Source: Sipunculus nudus (lineage: Eukaryota > Annelida > Sipuncula > Golfingiida > Sipunculidae). From it: a DNA stretch of 64,000 nt. The stretch spans positions 60,022,870 through 60,086,869 of the forward strand of contig CM049307.1 of the NCBI GenBank assembly GCA_026874595.1. Direction: 5' to 3'. A model generated the notes under the pieces. It made no database searches, was not told the origin of the DNA, and saw only the letters and a list, made by a program, of their open reading frames with translations. The position numbers were made by a program, and so were the translations under genes. The first letter of the stretch is position 1; the number at the start of each line of letters is the position of its first letter. Of this stretch, positions 36,525 to 47,835 are shown one piece after another.

Positions 36525-36533
36525 TATATATAA
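36525..36533 (+). promoter_or_regulatory. TATA box of VWC gene 1
   Basis: TATATATAA, with the conserved 'gtcaaaccattcagcacggt' 18-37 bases downstream of it, where transcription should start. The same arrangement is kept in copy 2. Confidence 0.7.
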
Positions 36534-36554
36534 CCACCTTGATATAAGGGGTCA

Positions 36555-36606
36555 AACCATTCAGCACGGTGAAGAGACTACTTCGAAGTAGGGAAGCGAA
36601 TAACAG
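36555..36606 (+). other. 5' UTR exon of VWC gene 1
   Basis: Non-coding, about 50 bases from the predicted start to donor aacag|gtcagt. Copy 2 keeps exon and donor (aattacag|gttagt). Its splice partner is the acceptor at 37061-37066, six bases before the start codon. Confidence 0.6.
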
Positions 36607-37071
36607 GTCAGTACGTATGTGACACAGTTAACAGTGCCTTCACATGTCACAAAACAGGCATGCAACAGGTTTTCGACAGTAAATTGTGTCGTGCGAAATT
36701 CAGGTATTTTAAGGATGAAATTGCTACCTTAGGGTTTAGACTTATTCAAAAATTTTCAGCCTCCTACGATATTTAGTGATCCGAGGCCCACAGAATAATA
36801 TCTTACAATACGGTACAAAGCTATAGCCCTTGAAATATTTGGGGCGATTCAAAACAATTGTAATATTCAAAGGATTCTCCGAATTTCACTATAATTCACA
36901 TTCTGGGTGAAGAAACTACTTAAAACAGACGATATAATAAATAATAATATAAATCCTTTAGGGTTCATGGAAAGGGGACTCTTTGTCGTTGTGTCTGTTG
37001 GTGGGAATCATCGCTGATGTTCGTGGTACTGAAACATTATAATAAATTATAGCATTATAATTTTAGGAATC

Positions 37072-37321
37072 ATGGGAAGGGCACTGTTCGTCTGCGTCGC
37101 CTTGTGTCTGTTGGCGGGAATCCTGGCTGATCCTAATGGTATCGAGGGTTCTTCCTGTAGCGGGGAGGACTACTCTCCAGTCAGTCATCCCGATAACTGC
37201 GAGGATTGCCAATGTGTCAGTCAAGTGGTGCAGTGTTCCCGCAAGGTGTGCGGAATCCCATACTGTGGAAACCAACCCGTAGTATACGACAGAAAGAGGG
37301 CCTGCTGTCCCTTCTGTGAAT
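37072..37321 (+). CDS. VWC gene 1, signal-peptide and cysteine exon
   Basis: Begins six bases after acceptor ttttag and ends PFCE plus one base before gtgagt. Confidence 0.88.
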
Positions 37322-38924
37322 GTGAGTATACAGAAATTGCAAAATTATGCTACTTAAATGATGATCAGGAAATGTACCGATACATTTGGACCTGGCCCAT
37401 ACTTCGTGGCACTGTGAAACATGAATCAGATATTTAATTTTCCACAAGGCGGCAGTACCTGTCCTAGGTGTTGCCATATGTTTTGAGTTGTTTATTGGCT
37501 TTACCTATTGTGCAAGTCAACGGTATATTCAGTACATATGATATCGTAGTTAGGACTTAAGGTAAAACCCTCTTCATTTAGAGCCAGTCCAAAAGTAATC
37601 TGAAATTCATATTGATAGTGTTCATTCTAAAGACATGTTTTCAATAAGGTTTCCATAGCATTTTAATTTTATTAAACAATGTAAATTTTTTAAATATCAA
37701 CATGAGAATTCAGTAAGAGTAAACCACTTTTCAATGGCTATGTATATGACAGCATCTTGAAAGTGTCTTTTTTTTTCTGTCATATCAACATCAATACATA
37801 TTCCATTAGAAAGAACACTGTACAAGTTTTAAAATCATATACACTTCAGGCGGCATTGCATGAGTTTAAACAACTATTTTAAACTAGCGGAATACTCATA
37901 ATTTCTATATGCGACCTCTGATATCCGAGTTTCAATGTGTACGCAACATAGCAGCCTCCATGGGCGGTTTCGAGAAACTTGGAGAAATAAACATGTCATT
38001 GTTCGACAAGGAAGCGGTGAAGCGATGAGAACGTACTCTGACGACAGCGTCCAGGCGAAAAGCTATCTGCGACGAGGGTGTGTTGACAGGAGGGTGCATA
38101 TTGGCAAAGTTTAAAGCGAAATAACACATTCTTTGAACCAAGCCAAAATCCATAAATTATAGTAGGATAACAAATGTAGATATATTGGCAGATTTGCTAC
38201 ATTAATAAGTCAGCACGGCGTTGATCTCTTGAAGAAAACGCCCTCGACCCATGTCATTCAAATGTAAATCAAGGGCTCAGTGTGATTAGGACCATTCTGG
38301 TCGTCCCAAAGGTCTTTATTTAAAAAAAAACAAAACCCTTAAGAATAAGTCAACCGGGAAGATAAAACGTGTTATAAAGCGTTTGCAGAAAGACGTAAAA
38401 TTAGGTGTAACATACACATGGTATATAAAATCATCATGTGGTATTCTCTATTTGATTAATATATCATGATGTAATTAAAGGTCTTCATTTGGGGCACCCG
38501 TTATACGCAATGTATTCAAAGATGGCTGTCTGGCGGCTATATTAGAACTCGATGGAGCAAAAAACCTCATATACAGAATACAGTTTAACAGCAAGAATCT
38601 TGGCAGCTTTCGGAATGTTTTTGATATAATGTGTGACGACAGACACACGGACGGACGGACAAACAGACAGGAAAACCTGGTTATTATTTGGAACCACCTA
38701 TGCGCGGTCTTACAATCAACCTCTAGTTATCTTGATGGTAATGGTTGTGATAGTAATGATGAGGATGAAAAGGTAGCTGAATGAAAAAAAGGCGTTATCG
38801 GCCTTATTACTTTCAACGTGTAAGACCAATGTCATGTTTTTGCTTTACAGCCGGAAGTCCTGGTGGTGGTCCTGGTGGTAGTCCTGGCAACAACCAGCCG
38901 TCAGCTCCGGGAACTTACAAGTAA
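37072..38924 (+). CDS. Small secreted ten-cysteine (VWC-like) protein, copy 1
   Basis: Coding exons 37072-37321 and 38851-38924 (TAA), phase 1 junction, 107 residues. Residues 1-19 form a signal peptide (hydrophobic FVCVALCLLAGILA, likely cleavage before DPNG). Residues 29-82 hold ten cysteines in the order C, C-x2-C-x-C, C, C, C, CC-x2-C; the CxxCxC and CCPFC signatures fit a von Willebrand factor type C domain, usually a secreted binding module. The last exon adds a Gly/Pro/Ser/Asn tail (SGSPGGGPGGSPGNNQPSAP). An acceptor (tttag) lies five bases before the start codon and AATAAA is at 38961-38966. If the intron is read through, the frame runs on to 37437, but the donor gtgagt and the conserved last exon favour splicing. 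A role in shell, byssus or immunity is possible but not shown. Confidence 0.86.
37952..38028 (+). other. Conserved exon-like segment inside the VWC gene 1 intron
   Basis: After an AG at 37950-37951, the phase needed by the first coding exon gives Ser, then ASMGGFEKLGEINMSLFDKE and AVKR, then TGA. Copy 2 has the same segment at 46476-46630. Over the 25 shared codons, seven differ silently and one changes the residue. The acceptor has a weak pyrimidine tract. It may be an alternative last exon or a captured coding fragment. Confidence 0.35.
38851..38924 (+). CDS. VWC gene 1, Gly/Pro-rich terminal exon
   Basis: Acceptor tgctttacag. Two bases complete a Ser codon, then GSPGGGPGGSPGNNQP and on to TYK and a stop. 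It is closely matched in copy 2. Confidence 0.85.
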
Positions 38925-38960
38925 ATGTGCACAACGCTCAGACTGAATTCTCCATGAGTC

Positions 38961-38966
38961 AATAAA
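38961..38966 (+). terminator. Poly(A) signal of VWC gene 1
   Basis: AATAAA 37 bases after the stop codon, kept in copy 2. Confidence 0.75.
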
Positions 38967-39477
38967 AATGCATAATCATCGAAACTTTTCATTTTCTTTG
39001 TATTCTGTTCCAATGAAGAGTGTTTTTTTTTTTAGAAATCAAATATAAAATATTTTTTTAGTCGAAAGTGTATTTTTTTATTAAGAAATGAAATTTAAGT
39101 AATTCTAGTCCAAAGTTTGTTATAAAACAAATTGAAATGTTCTTTTTACGGTACTACGGTTATACGACCTTAATTATCCTTCCCTTTTTATATCCTAGGG
39201 CAAAAACTACAAATTCTGTGGTCCGACAATAAAGAACTAAAATATATCTTAAAAATAAACAATAGGAAATCTCTCGTCCAGCTATCATGCAGACAACATT
39301 GCGGCATATATATACATGTATCATTTACACTAACGTCAAACATAAGATTGAATACGTATACACGAGACATTTCATAAATTCTGCAGCATTAAACACTGAG
39401 ACAGGCTAGACGCTCTTTGAAGCAACAGCATTTCCCTGAAAGACTATATATCTGTATCTGTTCGCATCTTGTGATTT

Positions 39478-39760
39478 TTAAAGGGGCCCAATCACTTGTC
39501 TGACCTTTATAAAGGTTATCCCTTAGAGCATTTATAAAAATATGTCAGTAAACGTGGATATCACCACACACAGGCTGCTTGTTTTGTTTATATCAACCTG
39601 TTTATAATATGTTGGGGCCCGCCAAAATACTCAAAACAATTTAAACAAGGGCATCTGGCACCAGGTCGTAAAGGCCAGAGCTTGCAAATGGCATTTTGCA
39701 ACAAGTCACCTTTCTACCTCTGCATATACGCAACCTACCATCTTAGGTGTCATGTTTTAC
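39478..39760 (+). repeat. Dispersed repeat, partner of 29300-29600
   Basis: Begins 'taaaggggcccaatcacttg' and ends near 'caacctaccatcttagg'. It is inverted relative to the upstream copy. Confidence 0.7.
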
Positions 39761-39763
39761 CGT

Positions 39764-41085
39764 TTAAAGTAATCGATTACAAATACAAGTACTATTAAAA
39801 GTAATCGATTACAATTATAATTACTTTTGTGATTTCAGAAAGTAATCGATTACAAATACAATTACTTTTAAAGGGAATCGCGATTACTTTTGCAATTACT
39901 TTTGTGTTTAGGACCATTTACCTCATGCAAGAACAGCAACTGGATTAAAGTTTAGTTTGAAATCTTGACATTTTTATAATAGTCGTACCAAATTTAATAA
40001 AGGCACAACCAGCACGATCTATATTATAACCTGAATCGCAGTAGGATATGTAGGCCTACAAAGAGTCACTGTTAAGTGGTCACGTCATTTTAAATCAAAC
40101 ATATCATAGTCACCGCAAAACAGATCCAGACTGTGGTATATCAATGAAGCTTGTTGTAAAAAAAGAAAACAAATCAACTAAACATTTTCAATAAAGACAC
40201 GAACGTGTGTATCTGGCTTGGGGTTACCACCAAACAGATATAAACCGGGCTATTTCAATGAAGGAATGGAAAAAAATAGTTTAACAATATGATGTTGACA
40301 AACACGGATAAATTTATGTAGCTTTGTTTACCACTAAACGGATACAAACCGTGACATTTCACATCAGCTGTTATTGTATGTATATTTATATAAAATTCAT
40401 ATGAACCTTTGCATATCCATTGTTTGCAAGTAATTTATCATGTGCTTTGGTGAAGTGTATGAGTCAATAAAAATACACTTTATTATATTGTTAAAAATAT
40501 GCGACATCTGTTAGACTGATCAACCTTATTTGATCTTGTGTCTTACATGGGGTTTATTGAATAATATATCATTGGTTCAAAGCATTAAAATTTATCATTA
40601 TGTTGAGTTAAATCAGCAAGACGGTAATCAAACCTGTGTGGGGTTAACCTGAAGTTAGGTCCAGGGAATCCCTAGGAATAACTTGAAATTGTTTCAGATA
40701 ACCTGAAGTCTTTACATTGGGATAGCTTTGATTGGAAACTATTTTTATTCAGTCAAAATTAACTAGGAGCCTGAGATAATAAAAATATTATTTAAAATGC
40801 ATATATATGCCTCTGAAGTACATGAACAACCAGGAGAAATTTGTTTATAGCCAGGTATTCTTATTATATTTGACAGTTTGATGGAATTATTCATATGAGA
40901 CAAATATACACAAAAGTATTTGAAAAGTAATTGTTCAAAAAATTACTTTTCAAAAGTAATCGATTACAATTTCAGTTACTTTCAAGGATTATGAAATGTA
41001 ATCGATTACAATTAAAATTACTTGAAAAAGTAATTGTAATTACAATTACTTCAAATACAATTACTTTTGGACCCAACTCTGGTGT
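39764..41085. mobile_element. Segment bounded by AATCGATTAC arrays
   Basis: The left end has three perfect GTAATCGATTAC motifs (about 39770, 39801, 39842) and a variant (39876) within 140 bases. The right end has two (about 40956, 40998) among 'aagtaattgtaattacaatt'. The roughly 1-kb middle has none. This looks like a non-autonomous element with repeated subterminal sites. No open frame of note. Confidence 0.5.
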
Positions 41086-41170
41086 TCACAAACATGTTGT
41101 TGAATAAAAAAAATCATACATCCTTCACGAAGGCCTTATAAGAACTTTTAACAACCAAAATTACCCTAAG

Positions 41171-41173
<3 letters not shown>

Positions 41174-41218
<45 letters not shown>
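41174..41218 (+). repeat. (TA)n microsatellite
   Basis: TA run of about 45 bases. Confidence 0.95.
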
Positions 41219-41222
<4 letters not shown>

Positions 41223-42529
41223 CACAGGAAGCCAGGAATCATCAGGAATTCTTTTTCAAAAGGTAGGTGAATCGGCACCTTTAAGATGCGAAATGCATTT
41301 GGAGCAGATAAAAGGTACCAGCGCCATGCATGTAGTTTTACACAACCGATGAAACGTTCCGTAATCATTATGTGTCACAAGTCAGTAGTAGAACACTACA
41401 CACGAAACACGTCTGGGGAAAAGGCTATGATTTGCTCTGTCTCAAATTTACATTCGACTAAAAAAAAATAAATGTAATAATAATTCTGTGATCCTCTGCC
41501 GTATGTAATTTAACAGCCTTTGAAACTCGGAACAGTCAGACATTCACGGTAATCACAAGCATTTTTGTGAGAAGAAGCTCGCAGAACATAGGCACCTGAC
41601 CTATTCCTGGGTATTCAATTAAGGATATTTTAATATGACGTATGTCTTCATATTAAACAAGTTCTTTCTGGGTGAAAAACGATAACAATATGCTAACGGT
41701 GCTAACGGAGAGACGGAAAGACAACTAAGTCCCATCGCTAAAACTCAAAATTGAAAGTCAGCTTAGTCAGAAACACTGTGAAGGGAGAGGTATTTCCAAA
41801 TGAAAAAAAAACTTTCTATCCTTCTCGTGTCATTTACAGAAGATCTAGATTTTCATTTGAAGAATTAAATTCTGGAGGAATCCCCTCTCTTTATTCGAAA
41901 ATATTTTCTGTGCACCTTTTAGAATAGAAAAAGCATTTCTAACTTTTTCCTTGCTCTTTTGTTTCAGCTTGCTTTTAAGTTGGCCCATATATAAATATAG
42001 TTTGGAATCCATATGTCCATCCAATCTAGAGTTATCATTTGGAAACTAATTGGGCAGACATACAGACAGACAGACGCCCGGACAGGTTGATTACTATAGG
42101 GTATCCGCTTGTTCAAGAAGGGCCCTAATAAACACTCAACGTTTCAGGACACTAGATAACACCAGAGCTGCGTATCTGATAGTATCAATATAATTTGGTA
42201 ATCTCAAAATAAATAAAGACAAAAAATGCATAAAATAGAAAAAATACACGTGGTGCCACCAGTCTTTAGTAATTGAAGACACCTGTCATAATCAATAAAC
42301 GCACCATCTAGGTTTCTTGACACTAAATTAAACCGCAGCTGAGAATGGACAAAATTGCCCCCATTTGACAGTCTCAAAAAAAAGAAAAAAAATCATATAA
42401 GTAAGAAAAAATCACAGATGGCTCCACCAATTCTAAGGAACAGACAGCCCTGGCCATGATCAAAATCCAAGGCAATCCATACATTAATTATCAAGATAAT
42501 GGAGGTTTCGTATCAAATTTTCAATTATT

Positions 42530-42768
42530 CGGGGGTTGGGGGGGGGGGAGGGGGGTACTTACAAGCCTAATAACTTGAAGGATATAGGTTTCAATTGCCT
42601 AGTTTCAGGTGTCCAAGGAGATTTTTATCGACCTCCCTGCAAGTCATTTAAAAGTTTTAGGGCCAGTGGTTACGATTTGTGCCTTGCTAATGGTCGGACA
42701 ATGGCCGGATGGAGGACTGACAAAGTGCCATTCCTATACCTCAGCTGACTTTTAGTCAGCTTTGCTTA
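42530..42768. repeat. Hairpin-ended dispersed repeat, right part
   Basis: Ends 'cctcagctgacttttagtca' then 'gctttgctt', the same hairpin type that closes 47498-50359, with 'ggtcggacaatggccggatgg' just inside. The left limit is unclear. Confidence 0.45.
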
Positions 42769-44245
42769 ACAAACCAATGGTTATCAGTTTTAAGTATACC
42801 CTCTAACAACACCTACCATGAGCGAGAAATATTCCGCATATTCAGCATACTGGTTAATCCTTCTGTATATGTTTTGTTTATTTCTGATATTAGAAAATAA
42901 AATCATTTATTGGAAATAAATTATATTTGTAATTATAATATTAGTCGCTAGTTCTGTTCCTAAGTTTACAATATTCAATGGAACCAGTATTAATCCCCAC
43001 CCTTGAAGAAAAATTTACGCCACTGGCAATCATTGTTAGCTGCCAACAAGCTAAATTATGAGTATCTGATATCTTGACGGATACATTTCAACTTATACAT
43101 CTGCATAAATATTTCTCCAAGGTCAATCCGTAACATGACTTGTGGCGCCACCTTCCTCAGTCCACGGCTTCCGGTGATCCGGCGAATACACAGTGGTCGC
43201 TTGACGACTGTCCATATTCTACCTGTATTAAACACGTCGTTTGTAGGGCTTACTTGGATTGGGACCAATCAGTACAGCATACAGTTCATTCAATATATAC
43301 ATCCCGAACAGTCTTAATATACTGTTTGAAACAAATATATTAATTTCATTAACATCGTCATGCAGGACATTTTTTAGAGTTTTTGTAGATTGGCCCAGTC
43401 GCTGAGTATAATAAACCTGCTCTCGCTGATAAAGTTGGTGATATATCTATATCTATCTATATATCTTTATATCTATATATATAGGCTTATTAATGGTTTT
43501 CTAACAGTCCAGCCAGTAAATGAGCCAGCATAGATGTACTGGATATATTAACGTCTGTAGGGGCTTGAAATTCCATTTTATTTTACATATTTCAATTAAG
43601 TAGCAAGAATAATTACTGAAGGCATTTTTTTAGTTTTGCAGACTGAAACTGCATAGGTTTCCTGTACGAACCAAAGATGACAGCACGATGCCAAAGCCAA
43701 ACATTCATGACAGGACGTGAATCATTTAATATGAAATAAAATACAATGCTTGGCCTATCACCAAAGAAATACATCCAGATATAGGTACAGCAAGCTAAGG
43801 ACAGAGTAAGCACGGCTCAAGTTAGTCTGATATCAAGCAATAAACTTTAGATCGCAATTTCTTATAAGGATGTAAAAATGACAACAGACCATTAACTATT
43901 ACTAACGATGAAGAATGCGGTATATACGATCAATATACTAAACCAAAGGAATATAACCTTTCTACTGCATACATATATGAGTACAAAATGTCATGAAAAT
44001 TAATGCCTTTCGTTATTGAAGTTCTGATATGACTGAATGACAAGTTTTATAATCATGACATTGTTAATATAATTTCGTTCATTACTCGTGTCCATTAGGG
44101 AAAAAGAACAATTGTTTCCTGTCCTTGCAGAAATCCAAATTTTCTGAGCAGTTTTACTCGAACTTTCTACAATGATAGAAATATAGTATATCTATATGCT
44201 ACTCATGAACAAATACGTCAGTGCTAGGCTAAATCTTAGTGAGAT

Positions 44246-44707
44246 CGTTTTATTTATTACAATATTATGCAGGGTAGCCTGCACCAAAAGAACACCTCTT
44301 GTTAAGCAGGGCCCTGTTCCATATATAAAGTACAAGACATTTTTAAACAACTGAATATGACCATGAAATAAGATAAAATACAAATTACAATACGAATATA
44401 AAAGACGTACTAAGACAATAAAACCATCACAAAATGACAGATTATACTTTAAAATAAATAGATTATCATGGAAATATCGGTACCAAGAGTGGCAAGAACG
44501 ACTATTCGAACTAAAACAATCGTTTCTGTGAAGGTTTACTTGTTGTTATTTTGACATCACTTGCTTTGTTTTATGTTGTATGTTTAACTTTTTGATGTAA
44601 GAATCTATAGTGCCAAGACTAAGATACCGCTGTAAGACTAGAAAAGTAAGAACGTGACATCTTTTTAAAACTCTGAAAATTTGGGGCGCATTTAATGTCC
44701 AGTTAAT
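44246..44707 (-). mobile_element. Probable 5'-truncated LINE tail in copy 2
   Basis: About 460 bases missing from copy 1. Read on the minus strand it ends 'caggctaccctgcataatat' then 'tgtaataaataaaac', an AATAAA-rich 3' end as in non-LTR retrotransposons. No protein remains. A deletion in copy 1 is the alternative. Confidence 0.5.
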
Positions 44708-45028
44708 CGTTCATCAATTATAAAAGAGTCAGTGATCTGAAAAATATAAAAGCGGGTAATAATTAAAGGACATGGTCGGATGCAAATCACAATATATGAC
44801 AATTAGAATATATAAATGATAAATATGCATTTTATTTTGTATCTAGTGCATGGGATTCGTACACAGAGGTAAGTCTGGGTAGGCCTATTGTTCAGCAATA
44901 TAAATTGAACCATGCACTCACGGTAATGTGAGTTAATAAGCGACTGCTGTCAGTCGTGTATCGTTGAAATAATACTCTTTATGTAATTACAATAACGAGT
45001 GCGACTGACCCCTCTCGGTGCCCAGCTG

Positions 45029-45037
45029 TATATATTA
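45029..45037 (+). promoter_or_regulatory. TATA box of VWC gene 2
   Basis: TATATATTA at the same distance from the conserved 'gtcaaaccattcagcacggt' as in copy 1. Confidence 0.65.
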
Positions 45038-45054
45038 GCACCTTTGTCCTAGGA

Positions 45055-45110
45055 GTCAAACCATTCAGCACGGTGAAGCGATTACATCGAGGTAGAAAAG
45101 CGAATTACAG
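45055..45110 (+). other. 5' UTR exon of VWC gene 2
   Basis: Matches the copy 1 exon base for base over most of its length. Donor aattacag|gttagt. Confidence 0.6.
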
Positions 45111-45473
45111 GTTAGTACGTATGTAACACAGTTTACAGTGCCAATACAGGTCACAAAACAGGCATGCAACAGGGTTTCGACAGTAAATTGTGTTTTGAAA
45201 AATTCAAGTATTTTGCGACAGAAAAATGCTGCCTTAGGGTTTACACATATTGAAATTGTTTCAGCTTCCTACGATTTTTAGTGATCTGTGGCATTCAGAA
45301 TAAATATCTTACAGTATGGTACAAAGCTAGAGCCTTTGAAAATATGTGGGGAGATTCAAACAATTGTAATATTCAGAGGATTCTCCGAATTTCACTAGAA
45401 TTTCACATTCTTGATGTAGAAACTACTCAACACAGACGATTTAATAAATTATAATATTATGATTTAAGGAATC

Positions 45474-45723
45474 ATGGGAAGGGCACTGTACGTCTGCGCC
45501 GCGTTGTGTCTGTTGGCGGGAATCATGGCTGATCCTTATGGTATCGAGGGTTCTTCCTGTAGCGGGGAGGACTACTCTCCAGTCAGTCATCCCGATAACT
45601 GCGAGGTTTGCCGATGTGTTAGTCAAGTGGTGGAGTGTTCTAGCAAGGTGTGCGGAATCCCAAACTGTGGAAACCAACCCGTAGTATACGACAGAAAGAG
45701 GGCCTGCTGCCCCTTCTGTGAAT
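45474..45723 (+). CDS. VWC gene 2, signal-peptide and cysteine exon
   Basis: Starts five bases after acceptor atttaag and ends before gtgagt. 250 bases, as in copy 1. Confidence 0.88.
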
Positions 45724-47391
45724 GTGAGTATACAGAAATCGCAACATTATGTTACTCAAATGATGATCAGGAAACTGTATGCTGGTACATTAAGACCTGC
45801 CATTCGTTATTAATTAAAATATATAAAACAAAACGTTATCCCGTGCATCAAAAGTCGTACGTTATCTTGGACATCTGCACTGGCTCGTACTGCGTGGCTG
45901 TCAGAGAACCATGAATCTGTTACGTAATGGCAATCAAGGTGGCAGTACCTGCTTTTATTTTAATTATTAATAGCTTTACCGATTGTGCCAGTCAAAGGCA
46001 TATCCAGTGAATGTCATTTCGCAGTTATGAGCTAAGGTAAATCCACTTCATGTAGAGGCAGTCCAAAAGTTATTTCCAATTCAAATTGATATTGTTCTTG
46101 CTAATGACATGGTTTGATGATGTTTTCAATAAGGTTCCCAGCGCATTTTAATATTATCAAACAATGTAAATTTTTAAAATATACATTTGAGCACTCAGTA
46201 AGAGTAAACCACTTTTCAATGGCTGGGTATTTTACAACATCTTAGCAGTGTCTTTTTACTCTGTAATCTTTTTTTTCTCTTTAAAAATGAAATTTATTTT
46301 TCTTCAATATGAACATCAGTACATATTCCATAAGAAGAATACTGTACCATTTGTAAAATGATATACACTTCAGACTGTTCAGCATGTGTTTTAACAACTA
46401 TTTTAAGATAGCCGTATACTCATAATATCTATATCAGACCTCTGATATCCGTGTTTTCATCTGTACGCAAAATAGCGGCCTCAATGGGCGGTTTTGAGAA
46501 ACTCGGAGAAATAAACATGTCATTGTTCGATAAGGGCGCAGTGAAACGACAAGACGGTACTCTCAGGATTATCTTCGGAGAGGGCGCGGTGGCAAAAGGG
46601 TGTATTTTGGCAAAGTTTAAAGCGGAATAAAGATTTCTTTGAACCACGTCCAAAACCATTAATTATGTTAGGATAACAAATGTAGATATTTTGCCAGATA
46701 TGCTACATTAATTAGTCAGCACAGCGTTGATCTCTTGAAGAAAACACCCTCGATCCATGTCATTCAAATGTATATCAAGGGCTCACTGCGATCAGGAACA
46801 TTCATGCCGTCCAATAGGTCTTTATTTAAAAAACCCCTGAAGAATAAGTCAATAGTGTAGATAAAACGTGTTATAAAGCGTTTGCAGAAGGACGTAAAAT
46901 TAGGTTTAACATATACATGGAATATAAAATCATCATGTGGTATTTTCTTTTTGATTAATATATCATGATGTAATTAAAGGTCTTCATTTGGGGCATCCGT
47001 TATACGAAATGTATTCAAAGATGGCTGTCTGGCGGCCATATTAGAATTCAATGGAGCACAAAACCCCATATACAGAATACAGTTTAACAACAAGAATCTT
47101 GGCAGATTTTAGAACGTTTTGATATAATACGGACGACAGATAGACGGACGGACGGACAGACATGTAAACCTGATTATTATTGGGCACCCACATATATGCG
47201 CGGATCTTACAATCAACCTCTGGTTATCTTGATGAGGAAGATAAGACAACTCAATGAAAAAGGCGTAATTGGCCGTTTTACTGTAAACATGTAAGACACG
47301 TGTTTGTTGCTTTTCAGCCGGAAGTCCTGGTGGTGGTCCTGTTGGTAGTCCTGGCAACAACCAGGCGTCAGCTCCCGGAACTTCCAAGTAA
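45474..47391 (+). CDS. Small secreted ten-cysteine (VWC-like) protein, copy 2
   Basis: Coding exons 45474-45723 and 47318-47391, 107 residues, same structure as copy 1: signal peptide (YVCAALCLLAGIMA), ten cysteines all kept, and a Gly/Pro tail ending GTSK. In the first exon it differs from copy 1 at nine residues (F6Y, V9A, L18M, N22Y, D45V, Q47R, Q54E, R57S, Y64N) against only four silent changes. No change touches a cysteine. The promoter and 5' UTR exon are intact, and AATAAA is at 47428-47433. Both copies look functional. Read-through of the intron would give a longer frame to 45914, but the conserved donor argues against it. Confidence 0.86.
46476..46630 (+). other. Conserved exon-like segment inside the VWC gene 2 intron
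   Basis: Partner of 37952-38028. In the phase of exon 1 it reads Ser, ASMGGFEKLGEINMSLFDKG, AVKRQDGTLRIIFGEGAVAK, GCILAKFKAE and a stop, 50 residues after the split codon. Copy 1 stops earlier through TGA. Confidence 0.35.
47318..47391 (+). CDS. VWC gene 2, Gly/Pro-rich terminal exon
   Basis: Acceptor gcttttcag, 74 bases as in copy 1, tail SGSPGGGPVGSPGNNQASAP and GTSK. Confidence 0.85.
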
Positions 47392-47427
47392 ATGTGCACG
47401 ACGCTCAGACCGAGGTCTCCGTGAGTC

Positions 47428-47433
47428 AATAAA
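47428..47433 (+). terminator. Poly(A) signal of VWC gene 2
   Basis: AATAAA 37 bases after the stop codon. Confidence 0.75.
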
Positions 47434-47497
47434 AATGCGTAATCATCGTAACCTTTAATTTTCTTTGTGTTTTGTTCCAAAGAAAGAGTGTATTTTA

Positions 47498-47797
47498 AAC
47501 AAGAGCCCATGGGTCACTATGCTCAGCTGAAGGTAAAAATCTAAAATAATATCAAATGGAGATGAATTCTTAGAGGATAAGGTAATATAGGCCATGGCTG
47601 GTTGATATGATTGATTTGTATTAATGAGTGAGTAATTATTGCAAATAATATTTTGTGACCAAACCATGCATTTCCTTATGTTAAAATTGAAGCATTGTGA
47701 AAATAAGATGTATATTATTAACATGATCATTGGTTGGCTTTTTGACCAATAGTTGACAGTTCAGTAGTTTACACATTTGATCAATTTGATCTTTTTT

Positions 47798-47835
<38 letters not shown>

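Larger units (their letters stand above)
35510..39190 (+). repeat. Tandem duplication, copy 1 (VWC gene 1)
   Basis: Aligns through upstream region, promoter, exons, intron and 3' flank with 43567-50520. The offset is about 8.06 kb at the left edge and 8.40 kb at the start codons. The differences are mostly explained by insertions in copy 2 and a (TA)n expansion in copy 1. Confidence 0.9.
39191..43566. other. Spacer between the two VWC copies
   Basis: No gene seen. It contains a dispersed repeat (39478-39760), an AATCGATTAC-ended segment (39764-41085), (TA)n at 41174-41218, a G run near 42538 and a hairpin-ended repeat finishing near 42768. A GC-richer stretch at 43130-43320 has open frames on both strands but no residues I recognise. 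Confidence 0.5.

Noticed and set aside
37932-38153. Minus-strand frame across the conserved intron segment of VWC gene 1 (and 46429-46659 in copy 2)
   Set aside because: Both frames share the same silent positions, but the plus frame has only one residue change over the core while the minus frame has three (including two Met to Ile), so the plus reading is preferred.
43056-43343. Overlapping open frames on both strands in a GC-richer patch
   Set aside because: Equal-quality frames on both strands and no recognisable residues; not supportable as a gene.
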